Shown piece by piece: positions 55,885 to 63,984 of a stretch of 64,000 bases of DNA (positions are counted from its first letter, which is position 1; every line of letters starts with the position of its first letter). Both the position numbers and the translations under genes were made by a program. Location: contig NZ_CAUWHO010000005.1 of NCBI RefSeq assembly GCF_963558545.1, forward strand, positions 1 to 64,000, in the 5' to 3' direction. The notes below the pieces were generated by a model that was not told the origin of the DNA, made no database searches, and saw only the letters and a program-made list of their open reading frames with translations. The DNA is from Tyzzerella sp963558545. Its GTDB lineage: Bacteria; Bacillota; Clostridia; Lachnospirales; CAG-274.

Positions 55885-56944
55885 TAAATTCTATCCCTTC
55901 TAATACAAAAACTTCTTCTTGTTGGCATTCTATATTAGATGTTTGGTTATTTACAGTTAAATTAGAATAGTCAAGCACACCTTCTATATCTAATATTTTT
56001 GAGCCAACAATAGCATAGCTTAAAAAATCTTTTTTAAATGCTATTTCTTTTAAATAAAGGCCTATATTTTCAGTAACTTTTTTCTTTAACTGTTCTTTAT
56101 CATAGTTTTTGCTAAAAATAGCCTTAACAGATATATTTATACCTTTAGGGGTAGCACTAATTACTGTACAAAATGCTCCAATAGGTGCTTGCCCTCGTCC
56201 TTCTCCTGTAATGTTGGGGTCAATGTATTCTTGTACATTTTCTACAAGGCTTTCATCAGCTGGCAACCTATCATTATCTATAATGATTACTTTAACGGTA
56301 GTATGACCTTGCCAAAGGGGTATTATTCTAGCATCTCCCACGCCATCAACTTCTTTAGACCACCTTTTATAGTGATATATGTTCCCACTTGTAGCAGGTT
56401 CTCTAAGTCTTTCAAAATACCTATTCCTTAAATCTGTATCAGTTTCTTCATCATAACCCCCATTAGTTTGTAATTCATTGTTACAACTATTAATACCAGT
56501 TATAGTAACAGGCATTTTCTTTATACTATTAATAGGCACATTGCCTATTTTACCAGCAGTAACACACTCTATATTAACTGTACCTGTGCCTATTATATTT
56601 TTTTGTTCTATTGCCTCAAAACGAACAAGTCCATCTGTTTCAAATAAATCTCCAATATTAACAGTACCATTACCTTTTACAGTAATGACACCTTGAGAAT
56701 ATGTAGCATTTTTCCTTTCTATACCTGTTCTTTGCTTTATAAATCTTTCAAGTTCTACTCCTTTTAGGTTGTTTACATCTAGTTTACTAGCTACAAATGT
56801 AAGTTTTTTAAGTGTACTACACATTCTAATAGATATAGCTTTTATTATATCCCAAAGAAAATACCCTTTTCTTTTTTCGTAATTATCGGGTATTTCTTGT
56901 AAAAATTCATTTAATATTTCATTCGGGGTTTTATCAAAGTTCAA
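55877..56944 (-). CDS. Phage baseplate J-like protein, XkdT-like
   Basis: About 355 residues with the Baseplate_J features: YEKRKGYFLWDIIKA near the N-terminus, RTGIERKNATYSQGVITVKG, GNVPINSIKKMPVTITGI, TDTDLRNRYFERLREPATSG and VGDARIIPLWQGHTTVKVII. It forms the inner baseplate wedge. GAGGTG before a TTG at 56944 makes that the likely start (the open frame begins five codons earlier), overlapping the XkdS-like gene by 11 bp. Confidence 0.88.
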   Translation of the reverse strand: MNFDKTPNEILNEFLQEIPDNYEKRKGYFLWDIIKAISIRMCSTLKKLTFVASKLDVNNLKGVELERFIKQRTGIERKNATYSQGVITVKGNGTVNIGDLFETDGLVRFEAIEQKNIIGTGTVNIECVTAGKIGNVPINSIKKMPVTITGINSCNNELQTNGGYDEETDTDLRNRYFERLREPATSGNIYHYKRWSKEVDGVGDARIIPLWQGHTTVKVIIIDNDRLPADESLVENVQEYIDPNITGEGRGQAPIGAFCTVISATPKGINISVKAIFSKNYDKEQLKKKVTENIGLYLKEIAFKKDFLSYAIVGSKILDIEGVLDYSNLTVNNQTSNIECQQEEVFVLEGIEFIE

Positions 56945-57386
56945 TGTCCAACACCTCACTAATATTTAAAGTTTCATTATTTTGCAAATAGCAATTAAAA
57001 TTTATAGTTAAAAGTGTATTTTCAAAATCAAATGTAAAATTATCTACATCTTTTATAAAAGGGTGGTTTAAAAGTTGCTCTGTTATTTCTCTTTTACATT
57101 CCGATAGTATAAAGCCTTTATGATAAACTTTATTACCTATATGACTATGTATTGATAAGCCAAAATCTTCTTCTTCATCTATCATATATACTTTAAATGT
57201 ATCTTTTTTTGTCCTTAAAATAACTTGTATAAAATGTTTTATATTTTCTTTAAAATCACACTCTACAAATTTACCATCTATAACGATATGTTGTCCTTTT
57301 TTAAAGTCAAATTTAAAACATTTACCTAATGTTACAGTACTATTGTTTTCTATGTTTGTAATAGTATTATTTATTTTAGGAAACAT
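56934..57386 (-). CDS. Phage baseplate protein, XkdS-like (DUF2634)
   Basis: A 150-residue protein in the xkdS position, with the W/gp25-like late segment YKGFILSECKREITEQLL and FTFDFENTLLTINFNC. It is a baseplate component of contractile-tail phages. AAGGAG precedes the ATG at 57386; three upstream in-frame codons were dropped. Starts 5 bp after the XkdR-like stop. Confidence 0.78.
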   Translation of the reverse strand: MFPKINNTITNIENNSTVTLGKCFKFDFKKGQHIVIDGKFVECDFKENIKHFIQVILRTKKDTFKVYMIDEEEDFGLSIHSHIGNKVYHKGFILSECKREITEQLLNHPFIKDVDNFTFDFENTLLTINFNCYLQNNETLNISEVLDIEL

Positions 57387-57391
57387 ACAAA

Positions 57392-57670
57392 TCACTCCTT
57401 TAGTGGTAAAAATTCTTTAAAATAACCTAGCACAATAAGTTCTTGATTATTCTCTGTCATAGTAATTATTACTTGTTTTCCTACATCTTCTTTTTTATAT
57501 TTTTCAATTAAAGAGTAAAACTTGTCTTTTTGTATAGCACCATTTAATATACTAATTTTCACATAGTCCTTTTCTTCTATAACTTCAACTATTTCCCCTA
57601 TAATTGTACCTATTTTGCTAACGTTATTACGTTCTTTAAATAGCTTTGCTATGTATTCAATATTACTCAT
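57392..57670 (-). CDS. Phage protein, XkdR-like (DUF2577)
   Basis: A 92-residue protein in the xkdR slot. OB-like beta-rich sequence (NVSKIGTIIGEIVEVIEEKD, KQVIITMTENNQELIVLGYF) matches DUF2577, a small baseplate-associated protein. Its start is 1 bp after the xkdQ stop codon. Confidence 0.72.
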   Translation of the reverse strand: MSNIEYIAKLFKERNNVSKIGTIIGEIVEVIEEKDYVKISILNGAIQKDKFYSLIEKYKKEDVGKQVIITMTENNQELIVLGYFKEFLPLKE

Positions 57671-57671
57671 T

Positions 57672-58652
57672 TTAAAGCCTTTCTATTTCAATATTTGTTT
57701 TATGTATGCCATTTTCAACTGTATGGCTACTTGATATAATATTAAACTTTCCATTAATACCAATATCTTTATTATTAATATTTAATACCCTACCTGCCTT
57801 TAATTGTTCGCTACCTAAAAGCTCTAAAGATAAAGTTTCTTTTATAGTATTTAGTTCTTTTAATTTATTACTAGCTATATTTGTAGCTTTATTTATATCT
57901 TTTTTATCTACACTTTCTATATGATGTAATAAGCCATATTTTTCTATATTTTTATTATCTTCTTTTGTTGCTATAACCCTTGCAGATTTTTCATTTTGAG
58001 TAATTATAGTAACTTTATTTTTTAAATCTGCAATACTGTATCCTTTAGAAAAGTTTTGCCCTATTTCATCTAGCACATTTATGGTAGCTACATTTACTGC
58101 CATTTTATAGGTTGGGTTTATTATTTTTGTACCCCTTTCAAAGATATATAATTTGTCTTCTAAAACTTCTTTATAATATATTTTTCCTGTTTCTTTGTTA
58201 CATTGCTCTAGTATATCATCTATTATTTCTGCTATTGTGTTTTCAAAATATATATGGTTTATATTTGTTGTTAAATTAGGTACTTCTGCTAAAGATATGC
58301 CTTGTTCACTACATATACTAGATATAGCCAAGTGACCACTTATATTATTAAATTGCTTTATTATTTTAGATTTATTAAGATAAAAAGCAAAATCAAAGGC
58401 AGTAAAGGTTTCTTCAAATATACCATTAATATTTTTATCTGTAATAATTCCTTGAAATACTATTTTATTATCTTTATATAGTGAAATTTTATCTCCACAG
58501 TCTATAAAAAAATTAATATAAGCATTATCTTTTGGTATGGCAAAGTCTAATTATACCCCTAAAGTATCAATACTGTCGTTCCAACTTATATTGCCTACAA
58601 AGTCTGATATATCTATTTTTTCACTATCTTTCAATATAAAAAACTTAAATAT
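57672..58652 (-). pseudogene. xkdQ-like baseplate gene with in-frame stop
   Basis: Continuous XkdQ/YqbQ-type coding sequence (baseplate hub, gpD-like) interrupted by TAA at 58551-58553. The N-terminal part reads KIDISDFVGNISWNDSIDTL, then GV-stop-LDFAIPKDNAYINFF, continuing through the C-terminal part from about 58331 (AISSICSEQGISLAEVPNLT). One C-to-T change (CAA to TAA) explains it. In addition, AGGTGG is followed not by ATG but by ATA (58650-58652); the next in-frame start is a TTG at 58634. The long 3' open part starting at 58331 is not an independent gene. Confidence 0.8.
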
Positions 58653-58660
58653 ATTACCAC

Positions 58661-59083
58661 CTACTTTTTAATTTTTGGAAATCTATACTCTTTCAAATCC
58701 AAAGAATACTGTATGTCCCCTTGCCTATCTACATAACAATTAAAAGTTTCAACTGTATATGCCATATTAGATATTTCTCTGTTATTATTATCTACAAATA
58801 TCATTCTAATAGGCATTTTATTACCTGCATATTTATTAAAAAATTCCACATATACAAAGCCGTCTTCTTTAGATTTAGGTCGGATAAATCTATATTTCTT
58901 AGTAGGAAAAAAAGAAGAAAAAGATACTGTTCTAAGTGCTTTTGTTCCTATTAAGTTTAATTCACCATTTATACTCTCAAATGTTGAGTTTTTATAGCTT
59001 TGACATAGTTCTGGCATATTTTCGGGTATTATAGGTAATGTCAATACTTGTTCATTGTTATTAGCACTAAATATAATGTCCAT
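58661..59083 (-). CDS. Phage protein, XkdP-like
   Basis: A 140-residue protein in the xkdP position. It begins MDIIFSANNNEQVLTLPIIP and contains LNLIGTKALRTVSFSSFFPT and YSLDLKEYRFPKI, the N-terminal domain of XkdP-like tail proteins that connect the baseplate hub; the C-terminal LysM module present in many members is absent. It stands just downstream of a terminator, so it would need readthrough or its own promoter. Confidence 0.75.
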   Translation of the reverse strand: MDIIFSANNNEQVLTLPIIPENMPELCQSYKNSTFESINGELNLIGTKALRTVSFSSFFPTKKYRFIRPKSKEDGFVYVEFFNKYAGNKMPIRMIFVDNNNREISNMAYTVETFNCYVDRQGDIQYSLDLKEYRFPKIKK

Positions 59084-59103
59084 AAAATTCTCATTTCTAA
59101 TGC

Positions 59104-59137
59104 AAAAAAGGCTACTATTTAATAATAGTAACCTTTA
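59104..59137 (-). terminator. Terminator downstream of the small hydrophobic peptide gene
   Basis: On the minus strand AAAGGTTACTATT-ATTA-AATAGTAGCCTTTTTT is a stem with one mismatch followed by a T tract. It ends the message carrying the 26-residue peptide and separates it from xkdP. Confidence 0.85.
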
Positions 59138-59152
59138 ATAATTTTAAATTTA

Positions 59153-59181
59153 TTGACAGTATAAAAAATAAGTTATATAAT
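59153..59181 (+). promoter_or_regulatory. Promoter of candidate antitoxin RNA
   Basis: TTGACA (59153-59158), exactly 17 nt, TATAAT (59176-59181): a perfect consensus promoter on the strand opposite to every other prophage gene here. Predicted start near 59188. Confidence 0.88.
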
Positions 59182-59187
59182 AATAAT

Positions 59188-59272
59188 ATAAAAGGAGTAA
59201 TTATATAGTTGCTCCCCTGTCGTTATTGTTAAAACAACCTAAAGGGTCGTCAAACTTATTAGGTTGTTTTTT
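59188..59272 (+). ncRNA. Candidate antisense RNA (type I antitoxin)
   Basis: An ~85-nt RNA is predicted from the consensus promoter to a terminator formed by AACAACCTAA (59233-59242) and TTAGGTTGTT (59259-59268) plus T run. It encodes no credible peptide. It is fully complementary to the 3' untranslated part of the message for the 26-residue hydrophobic peptide, the converging 3' overlap known from txpA/ratA-type systems. It also shares GGAGTAATTAT with the peptide message's 5' leader. Confidence 0.7.
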
Positions 59273-59278
59273 GTTATA

Positions 59279-59359
59279 TTAATAAACTATTGTTATATTA
59301 TTAACAACAAGTAATGCTACAACAATAACAAAAAGTAAAATTTTAATTATTTTATTCAT
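59279..59359 (-). CDS. 26-residue hydrophobic peptide, candidate type I toxin
   Basis: The peptide is a short basic head (MNKIIKI) and one membrane helix (LLFVIVVALLVV), then NNITIVY. Start supported by a very strong AAGGGGGTGAT. CCCTT just upstream can pair with AAGGG of that site, a self-masking hairpin typical of type I toxin messages. A promoter (TTGATA 59466-59471, 18 nt, TATAAT 59442-59447) lies upstream. Converges with the antisense RNA. Membrane-active toxins of this kind occur in Firmicutes prophages. A small unrelated membrane peptide is the alternative. Confidence 0.65.
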   Translation of the reverse strand: MNKIIKILLFVIVVALLVVNNITIVY

Positions 59360-59475
59360 AGCATCACCCCCTTAATAAAGGGTAACAACCTTAATAATTA
59401 CTCCTAGCATATAAATATGCTAAAATTATTATATCATAGATATTATATTATGTATATATTTGAATTATCAAAATG

Positions 59476-61638
59476 TTAAGAATTATTCATAAATAACATT
59501 AATTTATAAGCAAACTCATTTATTATTTCATCAACGTCATTAGGGTTATATACATTAATAGTAACATTAATTGGACTATTATTTTTATCAAGTAATTTTT
59601 TTGATTTATCGTGAGGGATAACTTTACTGCCATTAGGTAAGTCAACAATTTCTCCTCTGCCACATTCGTTAATGATGGCAGGTCCACCTCTATGATAACT
59701 TGTACCTGTAGCATAATTTGGTAAGCCTTCTGGTATAGTAGGAATATTAAAACTGTAACTATTGCCACCTATAATTGGCACCCAATCGGGTATATTTATT
59801 TTTAAACCATTTATTTTTTCTATAACCCAATTTATACCTTTAGAAAATAATGTAAATGGTGCTAAAAATATACCTTTTATAATATTAAAAATACCCTCTG
59901 CTATACTTTTTAATCCATTTAGTGCTTGCTCCCAGTTACCTGTAAATACACCAGTAAAGAAATCAATAATTCCACCAAAAATATTTTTAATACCTTCAAC
60001 AACAGTATTAATTTGATATAATACCATATCAATAAGACCAACCACAATATTAAAAACATTTGATATAATAGCTTGTATTGTACCTATAATGCTTTCTATA
60101 CGATTAATTATAGTAGTTACTAATATTTTTATAACTTTCCATATAGCATTAAACACTATTTTTATTGTATTTGCGATAAAAATAAACATTTTAGCCACAT
60201 TGGGATATTTTTCTTTAATAATATCCCACCATTCTAAGCATTTATCTTTTATTTTATCAAAATTTAAAATAAGCAATGCTATAGCACCTATAATAAGTCC
60301 TATAACAAGCACATATGGATTTGACCAAGCCGTTTTATTAAATAGCTTAGCAGCTATATTTAATATAGCTTGTTTTTTAGCTAATAAATCTGTTGCTATA
60401 GCTGTTATATTAGACACTATACCCCAAGTTTTAACACCTGCAACAACACCTGCTATAATAGGTAATATCCACCTCAAATTATCTATAAAACCTAAAACAA
60501 AATTGATAGCAACAGGTATAAAATCTATTACATTTTTAAATATATTACCTAGTTTTTCTTTTAGATTATCAATAGTTCCATCTGCTTGCCATTGTACAAA
60601 TTTTTGCTTAACAATATCAATTAAATTACCTATATATCCAAAAATAACTTTTGCTCTAGCTAAAAATCTATCAAATTTAGCAGATATTTTTTCAATAGTA
60701 CCGTCTTGTTGCCACTTTACCATTTTATTAGCTACTTTTTCTATTACCCCTCTAAAACTGTCAAGTAGTGAACCACTGCGAACCATACCGTCATCAGTTA
60801 CACCAACAATTTTAGCCATAGAATTTTTGAAAACTCCTGTAACAGTACTCCACATACCTTTAGTAGTTTTAGATAGGCTTTCTGCACCACCTTTATAGCG
60901 TTTCTCCATTTCATTAAATAAAAGCTCTGTAAGTGCTAATTGGTCAATTACTTGCCCTTTATTATTAAATACTTTACCAGAAACATCTAAATCTTCTAAT
61001 GTTTTTTTAGAAAGACCAAACTCTTTTAATCTTTCAAATTCGCCACTAGCTACTGCATCTATAACTGCCTCAACTGCTTGTATCATATCTTTAGATGTAG
61101 CACCTGCCATATCCGATGTTATGCTAAGCCACTTTGTAGCAGATAACCCCATACTTTCAAATTTAGCAGTAGCCTCTATAACTGTACCTGTTTCAAATGG
61201 TGTTTTATTAGCAAATGCTATGGCATCTCTCATTAATTGAGATGCCTTTTTAGTATCTTTTGTAGCTGTTTCAAGCTGTACTTTATAGGTTTCATAGTCC
61301 ATACCCTCAAAAATACCTGCTCCTAAGCTAGCTACACCTAAAGTTCCACCTAAGAAACTAAACTTTTTAAGCATATCCATACCTTTTTGTAATCCACGAT
61401 AAGATATGCTAGCTAAAGATTTTGTTATATCTCTTGCTAATTGCTTAAAGTTATTTTTTATTCTTTTTAAATCTTTAGTAATACTATTTTCGGTCTTTTT
61501 AACTATTTTAGCAAATTGTTCTTGACTTTTTTTAGCACCAGATGTAAACTCTTTTACTGTTTCTTTAGCTTGTCTTAAAGGTTTTGAAAAGTTGTCTTTT
61601 AATCTTAAAACTGTTTGAATAACTTTATTAGAAGCCAT
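59476..61638 (-). CDS. Phage tail tape measure protein
   Basis: A 720-residue tape measure protein that sets tail length and occupies the tail tube. N-terminal coiled coil (~1-75), a TMP domain (FANKTPFETGTVIEATAKFE, GASKDMIQAVEAVIDAVASG-like), several hydrophobic segments between ~380 and ~600 (FIPVAINFVLGFIDNL, PYVLVIGLIIGAIALLIL), and a C-terminal soluble tail (SYHRGGPAIINECGRGEIVD). At about 1.5 angstrom per residue the tail would be near 110 nm. Start has AAGGGGG upstream. Confidence 0.92.
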   Translation of the reverse strand: MASNKVIQTVLRLKDNFSKPLRQAKETVKEFTSGAKKSQEQFAKIVKKTENSITKDLKRIKNNFKQLARDITKSLASISYRGLQKGMDMLKKFSFLGGTLGVASLGAGIFEGMDYETYKVQLETATKDTKKASQLMRDAIAFANKTPFETGTVIEATAKFESMGLSATKWLSITSDMAGATSKDMIQAVEAVIDAVASGEFERLKEFGLSKKTLEDLDVSGKVFNNKGQVIDQLALTELLFNEMEKRYKGGAESLSKTTKGMWSTVTGVFKNSMAKIVGVTDDGMVRSGSLLDSFRGVIEKVANKMVKWQQDGTIEKISAKFDRFLARAKVIFGYIGNLIDIVKQKFVQWQADGTIDNLKEKLGNIFKNVIDFIPVAINFVLGFIDNLRWILPIIAGVVAGVKTWGIVSNITAIATDLLAKKQAILNIAAKLFNKTAWSNPYVLVIGLIIGAIALLILNFDKIKDKCLEWWDIIKEKYPNVAKMFIFIANTIKIVFNAIWKVIKILVTTIINRIESIIGTIQAIISNVFNIVVGLIDMVLYQINTVVEGIKNIFGGIIDFFTGVFTGNWEQALNGLKSIAEGIFNIIKGIFLAPFTLFSKGINWVIEKINGLKINIPDWVPIIGGNSYSFNIPTIPEGLPNYATGTSYHRGGPAIINECGRGEIVDLPNGSKVIPHDKSKKLLDKNNSPINVTINVYNPNDVDEIINEFAYKLMLFMNNS

Positions 61639-61812
61639 AAAACACCCCCTTTCTTTAAATTATTTGCGTATTAAAACTTGAACCATATATTTTTTGTGTG
61701 AAGCCCTATTTTCACCATTGTTAAAGCCTTTGGATTTAAGCAGTATAAAGTGTGTTTGAACCCTAGTTTGAACACCACTATTCCTGCCATAATAGATTAT
61801 GTATACAAATTA
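61639..61812 (-). other. 174-bp interval before tape measure gene
   Basis: Less AT-rich than its surroundings. Two minus-strand frames are open across it: one gives a ~39-residue peptide from an ATG at about 61789, the other reads YYGRNSGVQTRVQTHFILLK onward. Neither has a ribosome-binding site. It contains a direct repeat GTTCAAAC. I cannot tell a small gene from a structured leader. Confidence 0.35.
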
Positions 61813-62366
61813 CTAACTTTTATCTGTTCCCCATTTTTTAGCCTCTATTTCATATTCGTGTTTCATAGTTTCTATAAAAAATATTTTTTCTGTATAAGAT
61901 AAATTAAGTAAATAATCTAACTGATGACCCCTAGCAACAAAATAACTATACATTGCCATTTCGCCATCAGTTTTTATTAGTTTTTTATTTCATCATTAAC
62001 AGGTGTTTGCTCTTTATCTGTAATACCGTGAATTTCCATAATATGCTCTGTTATTTTCTGCATCTCATTTAATTTAAATAATTCTCCAACAATCTCATAA
62101 GGGGTTGGTACATTTAATTGTTCTTTTAATTCTTTTGTTTGCAATATAGGGACGCATTTATAAATAATCTCGCTCATCATATCAAAACTAGATGTAACTT
62201 TATCTACTTCTGTATCATATTTATCCATTATTTCACATATTTGCCTAGTCTTAATCTTTACTATTGGTACACTAGCATTAAGGCTACCTACTTCAAGTGT
62301 AGATAGCCCCATTTTATCCTGCTTACTTTTTCTATCTAATAAATTATTAAGTGTTAATTTCTCCAT
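61813..62366 (-). CDS. Tail assembly chaperone -1 frameshift product
   Basis: Predicted fusion of the XkdN-like protein with a downstream 55-codon frame. The last sense codons of the upstream gene form the slippery heptamer A-AAA-AAC (61980-61986, minus strand) just before its stop. Slipping back one base continues LIKTDGEMAMYSYFVARGHQ and runs to a TAG at 61813-61815 (ending IEAKKWGTDKS). This is the lambda G/GT arrangement: an abundant short chaperone and a minor extended one that recruits the tape measure protein, encoded just downstream as expected. Confidence 0.8.
61977..62366 (-). CDS. Tail assembly chaperone, XkdN-like
   Basis: A 129-residue zero-frame product: MEKLTLNNLLDRKSKQDKMG, TRQICEIMDKYDTEVDKVTS, YEIVGELFKLNEMQKITEHI. 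Located between the tail tube and tape measure genes, as XkdN is in PBSX. It ends at NDEIKN with a slippery site. Chaperones tape measure assembly and is not part of the virion. Ribosome-binding site GGAGGGTATT. Confidence 0.85.
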   Translation of the reverse strand: MEKLTLNNLLDRKSKQDKMGLSTLEVGSLNASVPIVKIKTRQICEIMDKYDTEVDKVTSSFDMMSEIIYKCVPILQTKELKEQLNVPTPYEIVGELFKLNEMQKITEHIMEIHGITDKEQTPVNDEIKN

Positions 62367-62375
62367 AATACCCTC

Positions 62376-62804
62376 CTAAATAGCATCTATTAAATTGTAG
62401 TCTTCAAAACTAAAAGGTACTTCTTCTTCCATTTTTGCTTTAACTTCAAAATTAAGTAACATAAATTCACTAAATGTTACTTCTAATATTTCTACCCTTT
62501 CTGTTCCGCGTGCTTGAGGGTCTGCAAGTTTACCAACTATTTTTATTTCTGGCATAATTCCTTTCTTAAAATTTTCAGCAAGCATTTTTGTAACCGTACT
62601 GTTTACTTTATTTACTGTTATAGTACCTTCGCCAGTCCACCCCATAAATTTTTTACCAGTAGTTAATTTGCCAGCCATATTTATATCTTCAAACTCTCCA
62701 GTTACTTTTGCTTCAAATTTTGTAACGTGTAACCATTCTTCATCATTTACCCATACAGTTCCAAAAGTACCAGATATAACTTCTTGAGAACGTATTTTAC
62801 TCAT
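62376..62804 (-). CDS. Phage tail tube protein, XkdM-like
   Basis: A 142-residue tail tube protein: SGTFGTVWVNDEEWLHVTKF, EFEDINMAGKLTTGKKFMGW, GEGTITVNKVNSTVTKMLAE. This is the DUF2001/XkdM family that stacks into the inner tube of contractile tails. Located 16 bp after the sheath gene. AAAGGTGG precedes the ATG. Confidence 0.9.
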   Translation of the reverse strand: MSKIRSQEVISGTFGTVWVNDEEWLHVTKFEAKVTGEFEDINMAGKLTTGKKFMGWTGEGTITVNKVNSTVTKMLAENFKKGIMPEIKIVGKLADPQARGTERVEILEVTFSEFMLLNFEVKAKMEEEVPFSFEDYNLIDAI

Positions 62805-62820
62805 TTATTTTCCACCTTTC

Positions 62821-63984
62821 TTACATATTTACAATAAATAATAAATCTTCCATAGCATTTAAAAATTTTACATTTGCTTGTAAAAATACATTTGTTCTAA
62901 ATGTGTTGTTTTTAATTTCTATGTCACTCCAATTTTGAGCCTCAATCTTACCATTGCTTATCCATATTTCCCTTTGTTTTTCTGTATCTACAAAAGTTGT
63001 GTTATTATAGTTAGAATCTAATATTTCTTCTCTAGCCAAATCCCTAAAATAAGAGTTTATAGCACTTATAAATAAAACTTGATTATCATAAGAGTTTTTA
63101 AACCTACCAAGATATACCTGTTTAAATGTATTAACAATATCTTCATATATTAAATCCATAGCCTCAACTATAGTAATATATTTCATATCCTCTGTATGCT
63201 CTTTGTCATTTTTCTGTAAAGAATTTATACCCCTTGCTATCCTTACACCATCATCATCGTTTATAAGTACAAATTTACCATCTCCAATAGCTGTATTAAT
63301 AGCCTCTGTATCTCCTATTTCATCTACACTATTTAAGTCTGATAAAATATTATATGTAACCGACATATCCATTCTACAACCAGCTAAAACACCTAAAAGC
63401 CTACCTAAATATTTATAACCTACAATACTGTCACCATCTGCTTTTGTAACATTTGTATTTACAAAGTTTACAATATGCATATCGTCTGCCTCTGCCTCTT
63501 GCAAGTTGTAACAAATTGCCTTTAATTTTTTTGACCTTGATTTGTTTTCAAGTTTTACAAAGTTTGCAAGTTTCTTTTGTTCTTCTCTTGTTTCACCTAT
63601 ATAAGCTATCCAGTTTATATCTCTTTTTATAAATGGCTTTATGTCATCAAAAGTTTTATCATTAGGTATTTTTATAACATATAGCTTATTTATGTCTGTT
63701 AAAAATACATCTTCAATTATTTTATAATTTTCTTCTGTATAATCGGTGCTTTCTACCTCTGTAAATCCTTTATATTGTTTTAGTATTTTATCTTCTGTAA
63801 TAACAGATTTAGATTTTAAATTTTCTTCATTGACTAAAGTTTCTTTTTTAGATTTTAAATCTAAAGTATCAATTCCTGTATTATCTTCTATAATAAGACA
63901 AGCAACACCTCTGCCACTTCTTACAACAGCAGTATTTGCAAGTCCTTTAAATATTACATCTACTTTAGGTAACCCTATTGCCAT
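62821..63984 (-). CDS. Phage contractile tail sheath protein, XkdK-like
   Basis: A 387-residue sheath protein with AIGLPKVDVIFKGLANTAV at the start, RSGRGVACLIIED, and a C-terminal domain (YLGRFKNSYDNQVLFISAIN, GKIEAQNWSDIEIKNNTFRT) typical of XkdK/gp18-like sheaths. Its presence makes this a myovirus-like tail. Start has AAAGGAGTTGG upstream. The cluster continues rightward beyond the window, where capsid, packaging and integration genes would be expected. Confidence 0.92.
   Translation of the reverse strand: MAIGLPKVDVIFKGLANTAVVRSGRGVACLIIEDNTGIDTLDLKSKKETLVNEENLKSKSVITEDKILKQYKGFTEVESTDYTEENYKIIEDVFLTDINKLYVIKIPNDKTFDDIKPFIKRDINWIAYIGETREEQKKLANFVKLENKSRSKKLKAICYNLQEAEADDMHIVNFVNTNVTKADGDSIVGYKYLGRLLGVLAGCRMDMSVTYNILSDLNSVDEIGDTEAINTAIGDGKFVLINDDDGVRIARGINSLQKNDKEHTEDMKYITIVEAMDLIYEDIVNTFKQVYLGRFKNSYDNQVLFISAINSYFRDLAREEILDSNYNNTTFVDTEKQREIWISNGKIEAQNWSDIEIKNNTFRTNVFLQANVKFLNAMEDLLFIVNM

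Noticed and set aside
57672..58331. A separate 219-residue gene starting at the TTG at 58331
   Set aside because: The upstream frame continues the same XkdQ homology without interruption until the TAA at 58551; the TTG has no ribosome-binding site.
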